Part shown: positions 24,551-32,149 of the stretch, piece by piece
How the letters are laid out: each line of letters opens with the position of its first letter
Position numbering within the stretch: the first letter of the stretch is position 1
Assembly: GCF_017573545.1 (NCBI RefSeq)
Contig: NZ_JAGEOK010000016.1
Location: 62,001-126,000, forward strand
DNA: 64,000 bases
Direction of reading: 5' to 3'
Source of the DNA: Actinomadura nitritigenes
Lineage (GTDB): Bacteria; Actinomycetota; Actinomycetes; Streptosporangiales; Streptosporangiaceae
Translations under genes and position numbers: made by a program
The notes under the pieces: generated by a model
What the model saw: the letters and a program-made list of their open reading frames with translations, nothing else
The model's database searches: none
What the model was told of the DNA's origin: nothing

Positions 24551-25584
24551 GGGCGCACTCCCGCGGTGGAGACGGCGCGCCCGGCGGCGCGGCGCTGGCG
24601 GACGGCGAAGCGGGCGACGTCGGCGATCCAGTCGCGGTCGGTGCGCAGGACGAGGTGGTGGACGCCGCAGCGGCGCAGTGCGGCGCGGGTGTGCGCGCGC
24701 TGGGCGGCGGCGGCCTGGGCGTAGCGTTCGCGTGTGCGGCGGCTGAGGACGATCTCGTGGACGGCGCCGGTCTCGGGGTCGGTCATCTCGACGAGGCCGA
24801 CGTCGGGCAGGTCGAGTTCGCGGGGGTCGATGACCTCGACGGCGAGGACCTGGTGGCGGGCGGCGAGGCGGCGCAGCGGGCTCTCCCAGTCGGGTTGCGC
24901 GTCCGGGTCGGTGCCGGGTTCGGCGCCTGGGGCGCCGGGGGCGGGCGGGAGGAAGTCGGAGATGACGACGCGCAGGCCGCGGCGGGTCTGGCCGCGGGCC
25001 AGTGAGGTGATGGCGGCGGCGAGGCCGCTGTGGGGGGTGCCGGCGGCGGCGGTGGTGCCGGTCATGGCGGCGGGCGGGCCGGTGCCGGGTTCGGTGCGGG
25101 CGTCGAGGACGGCCTGCAGGAGGGCGTAGAGGGCGGCCTTGCCGGTGCGGGCGGGCCAGCGGCGCAGGCCGCCGGGGTGCTGGAGGTAGGCGCCGACGCG
25201 GTCGCCGAGGCGGACGGTGAGGAAGCCGACGGCGGCGAGGGCGGCGACGGCGAGTTCGCGTTTGACCATGCCGGCGGTGCCGAAGTCCATGCTGGGGGTG
25301 AGGTCGACCAGGGCCCAGGCTTCGAGTTCGTGGTCGGCGACGAGGTCGCGGACGTGGGGGGTGGTGGTGCGGGCGGTGACGGCCCAGTCCATGTGGCGGA
25401 CGTCGTCCTCGCCGGGCTGGTAGAGGCGGGCTTCGGCGAGTTCGGTGCCGGGGCCGGGGAGCAGGCCGAGGTGCTCGCCGTTGAGCAGACCGTCCAGGCG
25501 CCGGGTGACCTGGAGTTCCAGGCGGCGCAGGGTGCGTTCGGGTGCGAGCTCGGCGAGGGCGTCGCGGCGGGGACGGGCGGTCAT
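24547..25584 (-). CDS. DUF58 family protein
   Basis: A 345-residue DUF58 protein, the usual partner of MoxR ATPases. Recognisable parts are GEHLGLLPGPGTELAEARLYQPGEDDVRHMDW (the family's GxG...Y.PGDD.R.IDW motif; key residues G-E-D-D-R-D-W) and a degenerate VWA fold beginning ALVDLTPSMDFG. A conserved VVISDFLPP follows. No membrane helix is visible, unlike some family members. It overlaps both neighbours by four bases, so stoichiometric expression with MoxR and the VWA protein is likely. Confidence 0.9.
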   Translation of the reverse strand: MTARPRRDALAELAPERTLRRLELQVTRRLDGLLNGEHLGLLPGPGTELAEARLYQPGEDDVRHMDWAVTARTTTPHVRDLVADHELEAWALVDLTPSMDFGTAGMVKRELAVAALAAVGFLTVRLGDRVGAYLQHPGGLRRWPARTGKAALYALLQAVLDARTEPGTGPPAAMTGTTAAAGTPHSGLAAAITSLARGQTRRGLRVVISDFLPPAPGAPGAEPGTDPDAQPDWESPLRRLAARHQVLAVEVIDPRELDLPDVGLVEMTDPETGAVHEIVLSRRTRERYAQAAAAQRAHTRAALRRCGVHHLVLRTDRDWIADVARFAVRQRRAAGRAVSTAGVRP

Positions 25585-26597
25585 GCGGTGGTCACCGCCG
25601 CGGCGCCGTGGTTCCAGACCACGCGGGGCGGGGGGACGGCGGCGAGGATCTGGTCGACGACCTCGGCGGGGTCGGTGCCGTCGGCGAGGGCGTCGAAGGT
25701 GAGGACGAGGCGGTGGGCGATGACGTCGCGGGCGACGGCTTGGACGTCGTCGGGGAGGACGTAGTCGCGTCCGGACAGCAGGGCGAGGGCGCGGGAGGTG
25801 GCGACGAGGCCGAGGGTGGCGCGGGGGCTGGCGCCGATCTCGATGACGGGCCGCAGGTCGGGCAGGCGGTACTGCTCGGGTTCGCGGGTGGCCATGACGA
25901 GGCGGACGATGTAGTCGGCGACGAGTTCGTGGACGGAGACCTCTCCGGTGGCGCGCTGGAGTTCGGCGAGGCGGTCGGGGTCCAGGAGGCGGCTGGCTTC
26001 GGGCGGGTCGACGCTCATCCGCTGGAGGATGTGGAGTTCCTCGTGGGCGGAGGGGTGGCGGACGTCGATCTTCATGAGGAAGCGGTCGCGCTGGGCTTCG
26101 GGGAGGGGGTAGACGCCTTCGGACTCGATGGGGTTCTGGGTGGCGAGGACGATGAAGGGGCGGGGGAGGGGATAGGTGTTGCCGCCGAGGGAGACCTGGC
26201 GTTCGGCCATGACCTCCAGGAGGGCGGACTGGACCTTGGCGGGGGCGCGGTTGATCTCGTCGGCGAGGACGAAGTTGACGAAGACGGGGCCGAGTTCGAC
26301 GTCGAACTGCTCGGTGGAGGGGTGGTAGATGCGGGTGCCGACGATGTCGGAGGGGACGAGGTCGGGGGTGAACTGGAGGCGGGCGAAGGTGCCGCCGACG
26401 ACTTTGGCGAGGGTGCCGACGGCGAGGGTCTTGGCGACGCCGGGGACGCCTTCGATGAGGCAGTGGCCGCGGGCGAGGAGGGCGACGACCATGCGTTCGA
26501 CCATGTGGTCCTGGCCGACGATGACCTTCTTGACCTCGGCGAGGGTGTTCTGCAGCAGCGCGGCGGCCTCGTCGACGTCGTTGGCGGCGATGGTCAT
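25581..26597 (-). CDS. MoxR family AAA+ ATPase
   Basis: A 338-residue MoxR-type AAA+ chaperone. Walker A is EGVPGVAKT, Walker B FVLADEINRAPAKVQ, sensor 1 VLATQNPIE and the arginine-finger region LPEAQRDRFLM. The C-terminal lid includes GASPRATLGLV. The start ATG 26597 is chosen over one 15 bases upstream because GAGGGACACC precedes it. It is first in the operon with DUF58 and VWA genes. Such ATPases remodel or insert cofactors into VWA-containing partners. Confidence 0.94.
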   Translation of the reverse strand: MTIAANDVDEAAALLQNTLAEVKKVIVGQDHMVERMVVALLARGHCLIEGVPGVAKTLAVGTLAKVVGGTFARLQFTPDLVPSDIVGTRIYHPSTEQFDVELGPVFVNFVLADEINRAPAKVQSALLEVMAERQVSLGGNTYPLPRPFIVLATQNPIESEGVYPLPEAQRDRFLMKIDVRHPSAHEELHILQRMSVDPPEASRLLDPDRLAELQRATGEVSVHELVADYIVRLVMATREPEQYRLPDLRPVIEIGASPRATLGLVATSRALALLSGRDYVLPDDVQAVARDVIAHRLVLTFDALADGTDPAEVVDQILAAVPPPRVVWNHGAAAVTTA

Positions 26598-26784
26598 GTG
26601 GGTGTCCCTCACTGTGTGCCGGGTGTGAGCGGGCGCGTTCCGACCCTACGCGATCACTTGTACCCGTTCATGCGCGATCCGTGCCTGTGGTCTGGGTGCC
26701 TGTGGTGTGGGGGGTCGGGGCAGGTGGCGGTGGGGGTGGTCGTGGTGCGGACCGGGGGTGGGGGTGGTTGTTAGTGTTGCGGCC

Positions 26785-27543
26785 ATGTCGAGGCCGTTGC
26801 CCCCGGGCGATCCCGCACAGGTGGGGCCGTTCCGTTTGTCGGCGCGTTTGTCGGAGTCCGCTGCCGGGATCGTGTTCCTGGGGGTGGACGGTGAGGGGCG
26901 GCGCGCGAGTGTGGCGGTGCTGAACCGGGGTGCCGCGGAGGACGCGGCGGCGCGGGACCGGTTCCGGGCGGCGATCAATGCGGCGGTGCCTGGTGCCGGT
27001 GGTGCCGGTGCTGGGCGCGGTGGTGCGGGTGATGGCGGGGGTGCGCCGGTGGTGGCGGCGCAGCCGGACGGGCCGGCGCCGTGGGTGGCGACGGCGTACG
27101 AGGCGGACGGGCCGGGTGCGGAGCGGTTCTTGGAGCCGGTCGTGCTGGGGGGTTCGCGGCGGTGGGGGCGGCGGCGTGGTCCGCAGTTCCAGCCGCATTG
27201 GCTGGGGTCGTCGGAGGCGGCGTTGGCGCGTCCGCGGCCGGAGCCGGTGGTGGGGCCGGTGGCGGCTCCGGAGCGTCCGCCGGAGCGGAGTCTGGTGGCG
27301 GCGGTTCTGGCGCTGGCGGCGGCGCTGGTGGTCCTGGTGTTGTTGTTGGCGGTTCTGTTCGCGTGTCAGCCGCGGCCGAAGGATCCGCCTCCGGAGCCTC
27401 CGGAGCCGACGCCGTCGGTGGCTCCGTCGGCGCCGCCGTCGGTGCCGCAGCAGCCGGGGAGGCCGTCGCCGCCGCCGTCGTCGGGGTCGCCGTCTCCGTC
27501 GCCGTCGGGTTCGGGTGGTGGCGGTGATGGCGGGCCGCTGTGA
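26785..27543 (+). CDS. membrane protein with kinase-like N-terminus and Pro/Ser tail
   Basis: A 252-residue protein. Its beginning, QVGPFRLSARLSESAAGIVF, resembles the first strands and glycine loop of Hanks-type Ser/Thr kinases (VGPYRL...LGxGGxGxVY). The glycine loop is broken and no catalytic HRD or DFG is present. One membrane helix lies near residues 173-198 (LVAAVLALAAALVVLVLLLA), then an extracellular Pro/Ser/Gly-rich tail. It therefore looks like a pseudokinase stub or a small sensor/stalk protein. It is divergent from moxR with 187 bases between them. Confidence 0.65.
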   Translation: MSRPLPPGDPAQVGPFRLSARLSESAAGIVFLGVDGEGRRASVAVLNRGAAEDAAARDRFRAAINAAVPGAGGAGAGRGGAGDGGGAPVVAAQPDGPAPWVATAYEADGPGAERFLEPVVLGGSRRWGRRRGPQFQPHWLGSSEAALARPRPEPVVGPVAAPERPPERSLVAAVLALAAALVVLVLLLAVLFACQPRPKDPPPEPPEPTPSVAPSAPPSVPQQPGRPSPPPSSGSPSPSPSGSGGGGDGGPL

Positions 27544-27622
27544 CGGGTGGGGCGGCCGGCGGTGGGGCCGGGCGGTCCCTTTCATGATCGCTTCGTGGGG
27601 CGGGCTGTCCTAGCCTGGGGCG

Positions 27623-29305
27623 ATGACCGCTTCTGAGGTGAGCGCTGTGGACGCTCTGGCCGACCGGTACGTGGACGCTTTCGCGGCGTTGGATCCGTGC
27701 AGGGCGGCGATGATGGGGATCGCGGGGCAGGAGTCGCGGCTGACCGATTTCGGGCCGGAGGGGTGGGCGGCGCGGGCGGAGCTGACGCGGTCGACGCTGG
27801 CGGAACTGGATCGGATCACCGCGTCCGGCGGGGCGGGCGCGGGAGGTGCTGCGGGGCGGTTGGGGGCCGCGGTGCTGCGCGAGCGTCTGGAGTGCGAGCG
27901 GGAGCTGGACGAGGCGGGGGTGCGGGCGTGGGAGCTGGACACGACCGACGGTCCGGTGCAGCGGCTGCGGACGGCGGTGGATCTGCTGGATCAGGGGGCG
28001 ACGACGGACTGGGAGTCGGTGGCGGCGCGGGTGGGCGGGCTGCCGGGGGCGCTGGCGGGGCTGCGGGTGTCGCTGGAGGAGGCGCTGCGCGGGGGCCGGG
28101 TGGCGGCGCGTCGGCAGGTGCTGCGGAACGTGCGGGAGTGCCGGGAGATGCCGGCGTTCCTGGCCGGGTTCGCGGGGCGGCACGGGGACGGGCCGTTGCG
28201 GGGGCGTTTGGAGTCGGCGGTGGCGTCGGCGTCGGGGGCGCTGGAGGAGTTCGCGGGGTTCCTGGCGGGTGAGCTGGCGCCGCGGGCGCCGGAGCGGGAC
28301 GCGCTGGGCGCCGAGCGGTACCGGCTGGGGGTGCGGGATTTCCTGGGGACGGAGCTGGATCTGGAGGAGACCTACGCGTGGGGCTGGCGGGAGCTGGCGC
28401 GGATCGAGGCGGAGATGGCGGAGGCGGCGGCGCGGATCGGTCCGGGGGAGCCGGTCGCGGCGGTGCGGGCGGCGCTGGACGCCGATCCGGCGTACCGGAT
28501 CAGGGGCGCGGAGGCGTTCCGGGTGTGGATCCAGGAGCTGGCGGACGGGGCGATCGCGGATCTGGACGGGACGCATTTCGATATTCCGGAGCCGTTGCGG
28601 CGGGTGGAGTGCCGGATCGCGCCGGTGGAGTCGGGGGTGTACTACCTGGCGCCGGCGGAGGATCTGTCGCGTCCGGGGACGGTGTGGTGGACGGTGGGCG
28701 GCCCGGACGAGGAGGTCGTGACGTGGACGGTGCCGGCGACGATGTTCCACGAGGGGGTGCCGGGGCATCATCTGCAGCTGGGTGTGACGACGTTGAACGC
28801 CGCGACGCTGAACCGGTTCCAGCGGTTGTCGGGTGAGCTGTTCCCGGGTCATGCGGAGGGGTGGGGGCTGTACGCCGAGCGTTTGATGGACGAGCTGGGG
28901 TATTACGGGGATCCGGCGTACCGGCTGGGGATGCTGGCGGGCGGGCAGCAGTTCCGTGCGGCGCGGGTGGTGCTGGACATCGGGATGCATCTGGGGTTGG
29001 AGATCCCGGAGGGGGCGGGGTTCCACGAGGGGGAGCGGTGGACGCCGGAGCTGGGGTGGGAGTTCCTGCGTGCGCATACGGGGCCGGAGACGGACGCGTA
29101 CATCTCGTTCGAGATCGACCGGTATCTGGGGCGTCCGGGGCAGGCGATCGCGTACAAGGTGGGGGAGCGGGTGTGGTTGGAGGGGCGTGAGGAGGCGCGG
29201 CGGCGGGCGGGTTCGGCGTTCGATCTGAAGGGGTTCCATCGGCGGGCGCTCGATCTGGGGCCGATGGGGCTGGATCTTCTGCGGTCGGAGCTGGCCGGTC
29301 TGTGA
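27623..29305 (+). CDS. DUF885 family protein (putative metallopeptidase)
   Basis: A 560-residue DUF885 protein, near the family's normal length. The signature H376-EGVPGHHLQ, with a downstream EGWGLYAERLMDELG, places it among gluzincin-like enzymes in which the His and Glu residues bind zinc. Some relatives are described as carboxypeptidase-like. A supporting motif ETDAYISFEIDRYLGRPGQAIAY (key E-Y-PGQA) is also present. No signal peptide is seen. The start ATG follows a weak ribosome site. It stands alone between a membrane protein and a small zinc-ribbon gene. Confidence 0.88.
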   Translation: MTASEVSAVDALADRYVDAFAALDPCRAAMMGIAGQESRLTDFGPEGWAARAELTRSTLAELDRITASGGAGAGGAAGRLGAAVLRERLECERELDEAGVRAWELDTTDGPVQRLRTAVDLLDQGATTDWESVAARVGGLPGALAGLRVSLEEALRGGRVAARRQVLRNVRECREMPAFLAGFAGRHGDGPLRGRLESAVASASGALEEFAGFLAGELAPRAPERDALGAERYRLGVRDFLGTELDLEETYAWGWRELARIEAEMAEAAARIGPGEPVAAVRAALDADPAYRIRGAEAFRVWIQELADGAIADLDGTHFDIPEPLRRVECRIAPVESGVYYLAPAEDLSRPGTVWWTVGGPDEEVVTWTVPATMFHEGVPGHHLQLGVTTLNAATLNRFQRLSGELFPGHAEGWGLYAERLMDELGYYGDPAYRLGMLAGGQQFRAARVVLDIGMHLGLEIPEGAGFHEGERWTPELGWEFLRAHTGPETDAYISFEIDRYLGRPGQAIAYKVGERVWLEGREEARRRAGSAFDLKGFHRRALDLGPMGLDLLRSELAGL

Positions 29306-29345
29306 CCCCGGGCGGGGGCTTGGGGTGGACGGGGTCAGGGTGGGG

Positions 29346-29624
29346 TCAGACGGGGGCGGAGGGGCCGACGGCCGGGTCGACGCCGGTCTCGCGGAGCCAG
29401 CGGCGCGGCGGGTGGGCGGCGGTGGTGCCGGGGGCCGGTTGCTCGCCGGGCAGGTCGGTGCAGGAGCCGACGTGGGAGGCGCTCTCGTCGCCCGGTTCGA
29501 GGATCCGCTTGCTGTAGTGGGGCGGCCAGCGCAGCAGCATCCTGCGGCCGCAGGTCGGGCAGGCCCATTCCTCGGCTCCGGACTCTTCGGTCCGGACCAT
29601 GCGCATCTGGTGCGTCGCCCTCAA
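29346..29624 (-). CDS. small zinc-ribbon-like protein
   Basis: A 92-residue protein of unknown function. A CPTCGRRML motif near residue 22 is the only clear zinc-type pair. It is followed by RWPPHYSKRILEPGDE, a pattern seen in small conserved actinomycete proteins. A single later Cys (SCTD) could complete the site. The TTG start at 29624 is chosen because AGGAGG lies about nine bases before it. Longer ATG-started versions would add a basic stretch with no ribosome site. Confidence 0.6.
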   Translation of the reverse strand: MRATHQMRMVRTEESGAEEWACPTCGRRMLLRWPPHYSKRILEPGDESASHVGSCTDLPGEQPAPGTTAAHPPRRWLRETGVDPAVGPSAPV

Positions 29625-29750
29625 GACGGGGTTCCTCCTCAACCGTCGGCGAGGCTCGGCGATAATCCGGCTCGCTATGGTGATTGCCCACGTCAAGGCG
29701 GTTAAACGGCCGGGGCAAGTGACGGCGAGGGCGGGCCGGGTGCCGGTGCG

Positions 29751-29780
29751 GGCCGGTCAAGGCCGGTCAAGGCCGGTCAA
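29751..29780. repeat. 10-bp tandem repeat, three copies
   Basis: GGCCGGTCAA occurs three times in a row. The complement of the last copy supplies the TGA stop (29779-29777) of the esterase gene; the other two lie just beyond its 3' end. Confidence 0.9.
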
Positions 29781-30805
29781 GGCGAGGGCGGTTGCGGGGC
29801 CGGTGGTGGTGCGGTCGGCGCGGGCGCGGTGAGGGCGGTGCGGACGGCGGCGCCGATGCGGTCGACGGCTTGGGCGGGGCGGCGCGCGAACGAGCCCCAG
29901 CCGAGGAAGCCGTGGTCGAGGCCGGTGCCGGTGATGAGGGTGACCGGGACGCCGGCGGCGCGGAGGCGTTCGGCGTGGTCCTCGGCCTGGGGGCGGAGCC
30001 GGTCGTGTTCGGCGGTGGCGATGATCGCGGGCGGCAGGCCGCGGGGGTCGGGGTCGAGCAGCGGCGACACCTCGGGGCGGGCGGGGTCGGCGCCGTCGAG
30101 GTACAGGCGCAGGGCGCGGTGCACGTCCGACGGCGGCCAGTCCAGGCCGTCGGGGTCGGGCGGGGCGGGCGGGACGTCCCGCAGGTCCAGCGCCGGGTAG
30201 ACGAGCAGTTGCAGGACGGGGCGGGCGGGTCCGGCGTGGCGCAGGAGGGCGGCCGCGGCGGCGGCGAGCTGCCCGCCGGCGCTGTCGCCGGCGACGCCGA
30301 TGCGGGCGGGGTCCAGGCCGAGGCGGCCGGCGCGGGCGGTGGTCCGGCGGACGGCGGTGACGGCGTCGTCGAGCGGTGCGGGGAAGGGGTGTTCGGGCGG
30401 GCGGCGGTAGCCGACCGACAGCCAGGCGACGCCGCTGGCGAGGGCGAGGGCCCGCACGACGGGGTCGTAGGAGTCGACGTCGCCGAGGACCCAGCCGCCG
30501 CCGTGGAAGTACACCATCGCGGGTGCGGGGCGGTCGCCGCCGGGGTGGTAGAGGCGGGCCGGCAGCGGTCCGGCGGGGCCGTCGAGGGCGAGGTCCCGGA
30601 CGATCGCGACGGGCGGGCGGGGGGAGCGGGCCAGGTCGGCGGCGTGCTCGCGGCGCGCGTCCTCGATCGCGCGGGCGGTGTCGCGGCCGCCCGCCCCGGT
30701 GGGCGGTCCGGTGGGCGGTCCGGGCGGGGAGGCGGCCGGGGGCCGGGGCGGGGGTTCGCTGAGGCGGCGGCGCAGGAACGCCAGGTAGTCGGGATCGCGG
30801 CCCAT
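29777..30805 (-). CDS. alpha/beta hydrolase, HSL-type carboxylesterase
   Basis: A 342-residue esterase of the hormone-sensitive-lipase family. The oxyanion-hole motif HGGGW, nucleophile elbow GDSAGG, an Asp in the ATAEHDRLR segment and a His in TGLDHGFLG give a full catalytic set. The first 70 residues are Pro/Gly-rich. ATG 30805 follows GGGAGGGCC; longer frames upstream are not supported. Family members cleave short-chain acyl esters. It is divergent from the erm leader region. Confidence 0.9.
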   Translation of the reverse strand: MGRDPDYLAFLRRRLSEPPPRPPAASPPGPPTGPPTGAGGRDTARAIEDARREHAADLARSPRPPVAIVRDLALDGPAGPLPARLYHPGGDRPAPAMVYFHGGGWVLGDVDSYDPVVRALALASGVAWLSVGYRRPPEHPFPAPLDDAVTAVRRTTARAGRLGLDPARIGVAGDSAGGQLAAAAAALLRHAGPARPVLQLLVYPALDLRDVPPAPPDPDGLDWPPSDVHRALRLYLDGADPARPEVSPLLDPDPRGLPPAIIATAEHDRLRPQAEDHAERLRAAGVPVTLITGTGLDHGFLGWGSFARRPAQAVDRIGAAVRTALTAPAPTAPPPAPQPPSP

Positions 30806-30884
30806 GGCCCTCCCTGACGGCGCGGCGGACGGTGGGCGGCCCAGCCTACGAGGGCGGGGCCGCGCGGCCGCCGCCCGGGGCTGG

Positions 30885-30922
30885 AAAACCTGTTGGGCGC
30901 GGAGCCGGTGGTCTCCTACGAT
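30885..30922 (+). promoter_or_regulatory. erm promoter with A-tract, WhiB7-like architecture
   Basis: AAAA (30885-30888), four bases, TTGGGC (30893-30898), an 18-base spacer and TACGAT (30917-30922). An AT element just upstream of the -35 is the known feature of WhiB7-activated promoters, which often drive erm genes in mycobacteria. The predicted start of transcription falls at about 30929-30930, on the ATG of the leader peptide. Confidence 0.6.
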
Positions 30923-30929
30923 CGCCGGC

Positions 30930-31040
30930 ATGGCCGGTTTCACGAAGAGCGCGGTCCTGGGGACCGGGCACGCCGTCTCGGCGAGGCTGCGTAAGGCCCG
31001 TCCCGTCCTGGACCGGCCGGTGGCGCGCGTTCGCGCCTGA
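30930..31040 (+). CDS. erm leader peptide (36 codons, leaderless)
   Basis: An ATG placed seven to eight bases after the -10 begins a 36-residue peptide starting MAGFTKSAVLGTGHAV and then SARLRKARP. Translation would be leaderless. Residues 19-21 are R-L-R, the +x+ motif known from ErmDL, where macrolide-bound ribosomes stall. The peptide precedes the Erm gene by about 240 bases, so drug-dependent stalling is the likely switch. The coding potential is inferred from position and motif. Confidence 0.6.
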   Translation: MAGFTKSAVLGTGHAVSARLRKARPVLDRPVARVRA

Positions 31041-31158
31041 TCTTCTCGGCGGGGCCGTCTCGAGGTGCCCGCCTTGTGTCGCGCGTCGGCGCGGCGGCCC
31101 GCGAGGCCGTGCGCGCTCGTCGGCGTTCCCGCCTGCGGTCCAGGGCCTTCGAGCGTCC

Positions 31159-31239
31159 ATGACCACCTCGGACGGGCCCGGCCGCGCCTTCGCACGTCTT
31201 TCCGGCCGGTGACGCGTGCGGTGACGCCGCCGCACGCGT
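31159..31239 (+). promoter_or_regulatory. second mini-ORF and attenuator hairpin in erm leader
   Basis: A 17-codon open frame (31159-31212, starting MTTSDGPGRAF) stops on the left foot of a perfect hairpin, ACGCGTGCGG (31212-31221) with CCGCACGCGT (31230-31239) and an eight-base loop. No ribosome site is evident for the mini-ORF. Confidence 0.45.
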
Positions 31240-31267
31240 TCCTCTGGTGCCTCCGGTGCCCGTCCGG

Positions 31268-31286
31268 CCGGCCCGCCGTGGGCCGG
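31268..31286 (+). promoter_or_regulatory. hairpin covering the likely erm start codon
   Basis: CCGGCCC (31268-31274) pairs with GGGCCGG (31280-31286). The GTG at 31278-31280 is caught between loop and stem, as expected for translational attenuation. Confidence 0.5.
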
Positions 31287-32099
31287 AAGCCGAGGACGGC
31301 GATCCTGAACCAGCACCATCACGGCGGCCCGCGCGCGAACGCGCGGCGCACGCTGTCGCAGAACTTCCTGTCCGATTCCGCGGCGATCGCCCGTTACGCC
31401 CGCGCCGCCGTGCCCGCGCCCGGAGCGCTGATCGTGGAGGCCGGGGCGGGCGACGGCCGCATCACCGCCGCGCTGGCCGCCCGCGCGGGCCGCGTCGTGG
31501 CCTACGAGATCGATCCGCGGCTGGCGGCGCGGCTGCGCGCGCGGTGCGCGGCGCTGCCGAACGTGCGGTGCGTGACCGGCGACTTCCTGGCCGCCCGCCC
31601 GCCGTCGGGCGCGTTCCACCTGGCCGGCAACATCCCGTTCGGCGCGACGTCGCGGATCGTCGGCTGGGCGCTGGAGGCGCCGGGGCTGGCGTCGGCGACG
31701 CTGATCACGCAGCTGGAGTACGCGCGCAAGCGCACCGGCGGGTACGGGCGGTGGTCGCGGCTGACGGTGCGGACCTGGCCGGAGTTCGGCTGGGAGCTGG
31801 GGGGCCGGGTCGGGCGGGGGCTGTTCCGGCCGGTGCCGCGGGTGGACGGCGCGGTGCTGCGGCTGGTGCGGAGGCCGTGTCCGCTGCTGCCGGCGGCCGC
31901 GATGGGGGACTACCTGCGCTGCGTCGATCTGGGGTTCACCGGGAAGGGCGGTTCGCTGCGGGCCTCGCTGTGCTCGCGGTATCCGCGGCGGCGGGTGGAC
32001 GCGGCGCTGGCCGCGGCGGGGGTCGCGTCCGGTGCGCTGGTGGCCGAGGTCCATCCGGACCGGTGGATCGTGCTGGTGCGGGTCCTGACCGGCCGCTGA
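31278..32099 (+). CDS. erm: Erm-type 23S rRNA (adenine-N6) methyltransferase
   Basis: A 273-residue rRNA adenine dimethylase conferring macrolide-lincosamide-streptogramin B resistance by methylating A2058. It shows RRTLSQNFLSDSAAIARYAR at the N-terminus, motif I VEAGAGDGRITAAL, an acidic motif II YEIDPRLA, and motif IV NIPFGATSRI in place of NPPY, as in Erm/KsgA. It is closer to the actinomycete ErmE/ErmO group than to KsgA, from the QNFL start and the short C-terminal domain. The start is uncertain: GTG 31278 gives the conserved region, and GTGs at 31221 or 31209 are in frame. The leader suggests drug induction. Confidence 0.9.
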   Translation: MGRKPRTAILNQHHHGGPRANARRTLSQNFLSDSAAIARYARAAVPAPGALIVEAGAGDGRITAALAARAGRVVAYEIDPRLAARLRARCAALPNVRCVTGDFLAARPPSGAFHLAGNIPFGATSRIVGWALEAPGLASATLITQLEYARKRTGGYGRWSRLTVRTWPEFGWELGGRVGRGLFRPVPRVDGAVLRLVRRPCPLLPAAAMGDYLRCVDLGFTGKGGSLRASLCSRYPRRRVDAALAAAGVASGALVAEVHPDRWIVLVRVLTGR

Positions 32100-32107
32100 G
32101 CCGGTGC

Positions 32108-32146
32108 GGCCCCCCACATGTACCGCGGCGTTTCCCGTGGGGTGCC
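32108..32146. terminator. weak hairpin between convergent erm and monooxygenase
   Basis: GGCCCCCCAC and GTGGGGTGCC pair with one mismatch around a 19-base loop, just after the erm stop. Confidence 0.35.
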
Positions 32147-32149
32147 GGT

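Noticed and set aside
31065..32099. Erm starting at ATG 31065
   Set aside because: The first 70 residues would be Pro/Arg/Cys-rich and unlike any Erm, and would cross the leader hairpins; GTG 31278 or nearby GTGs fit better.
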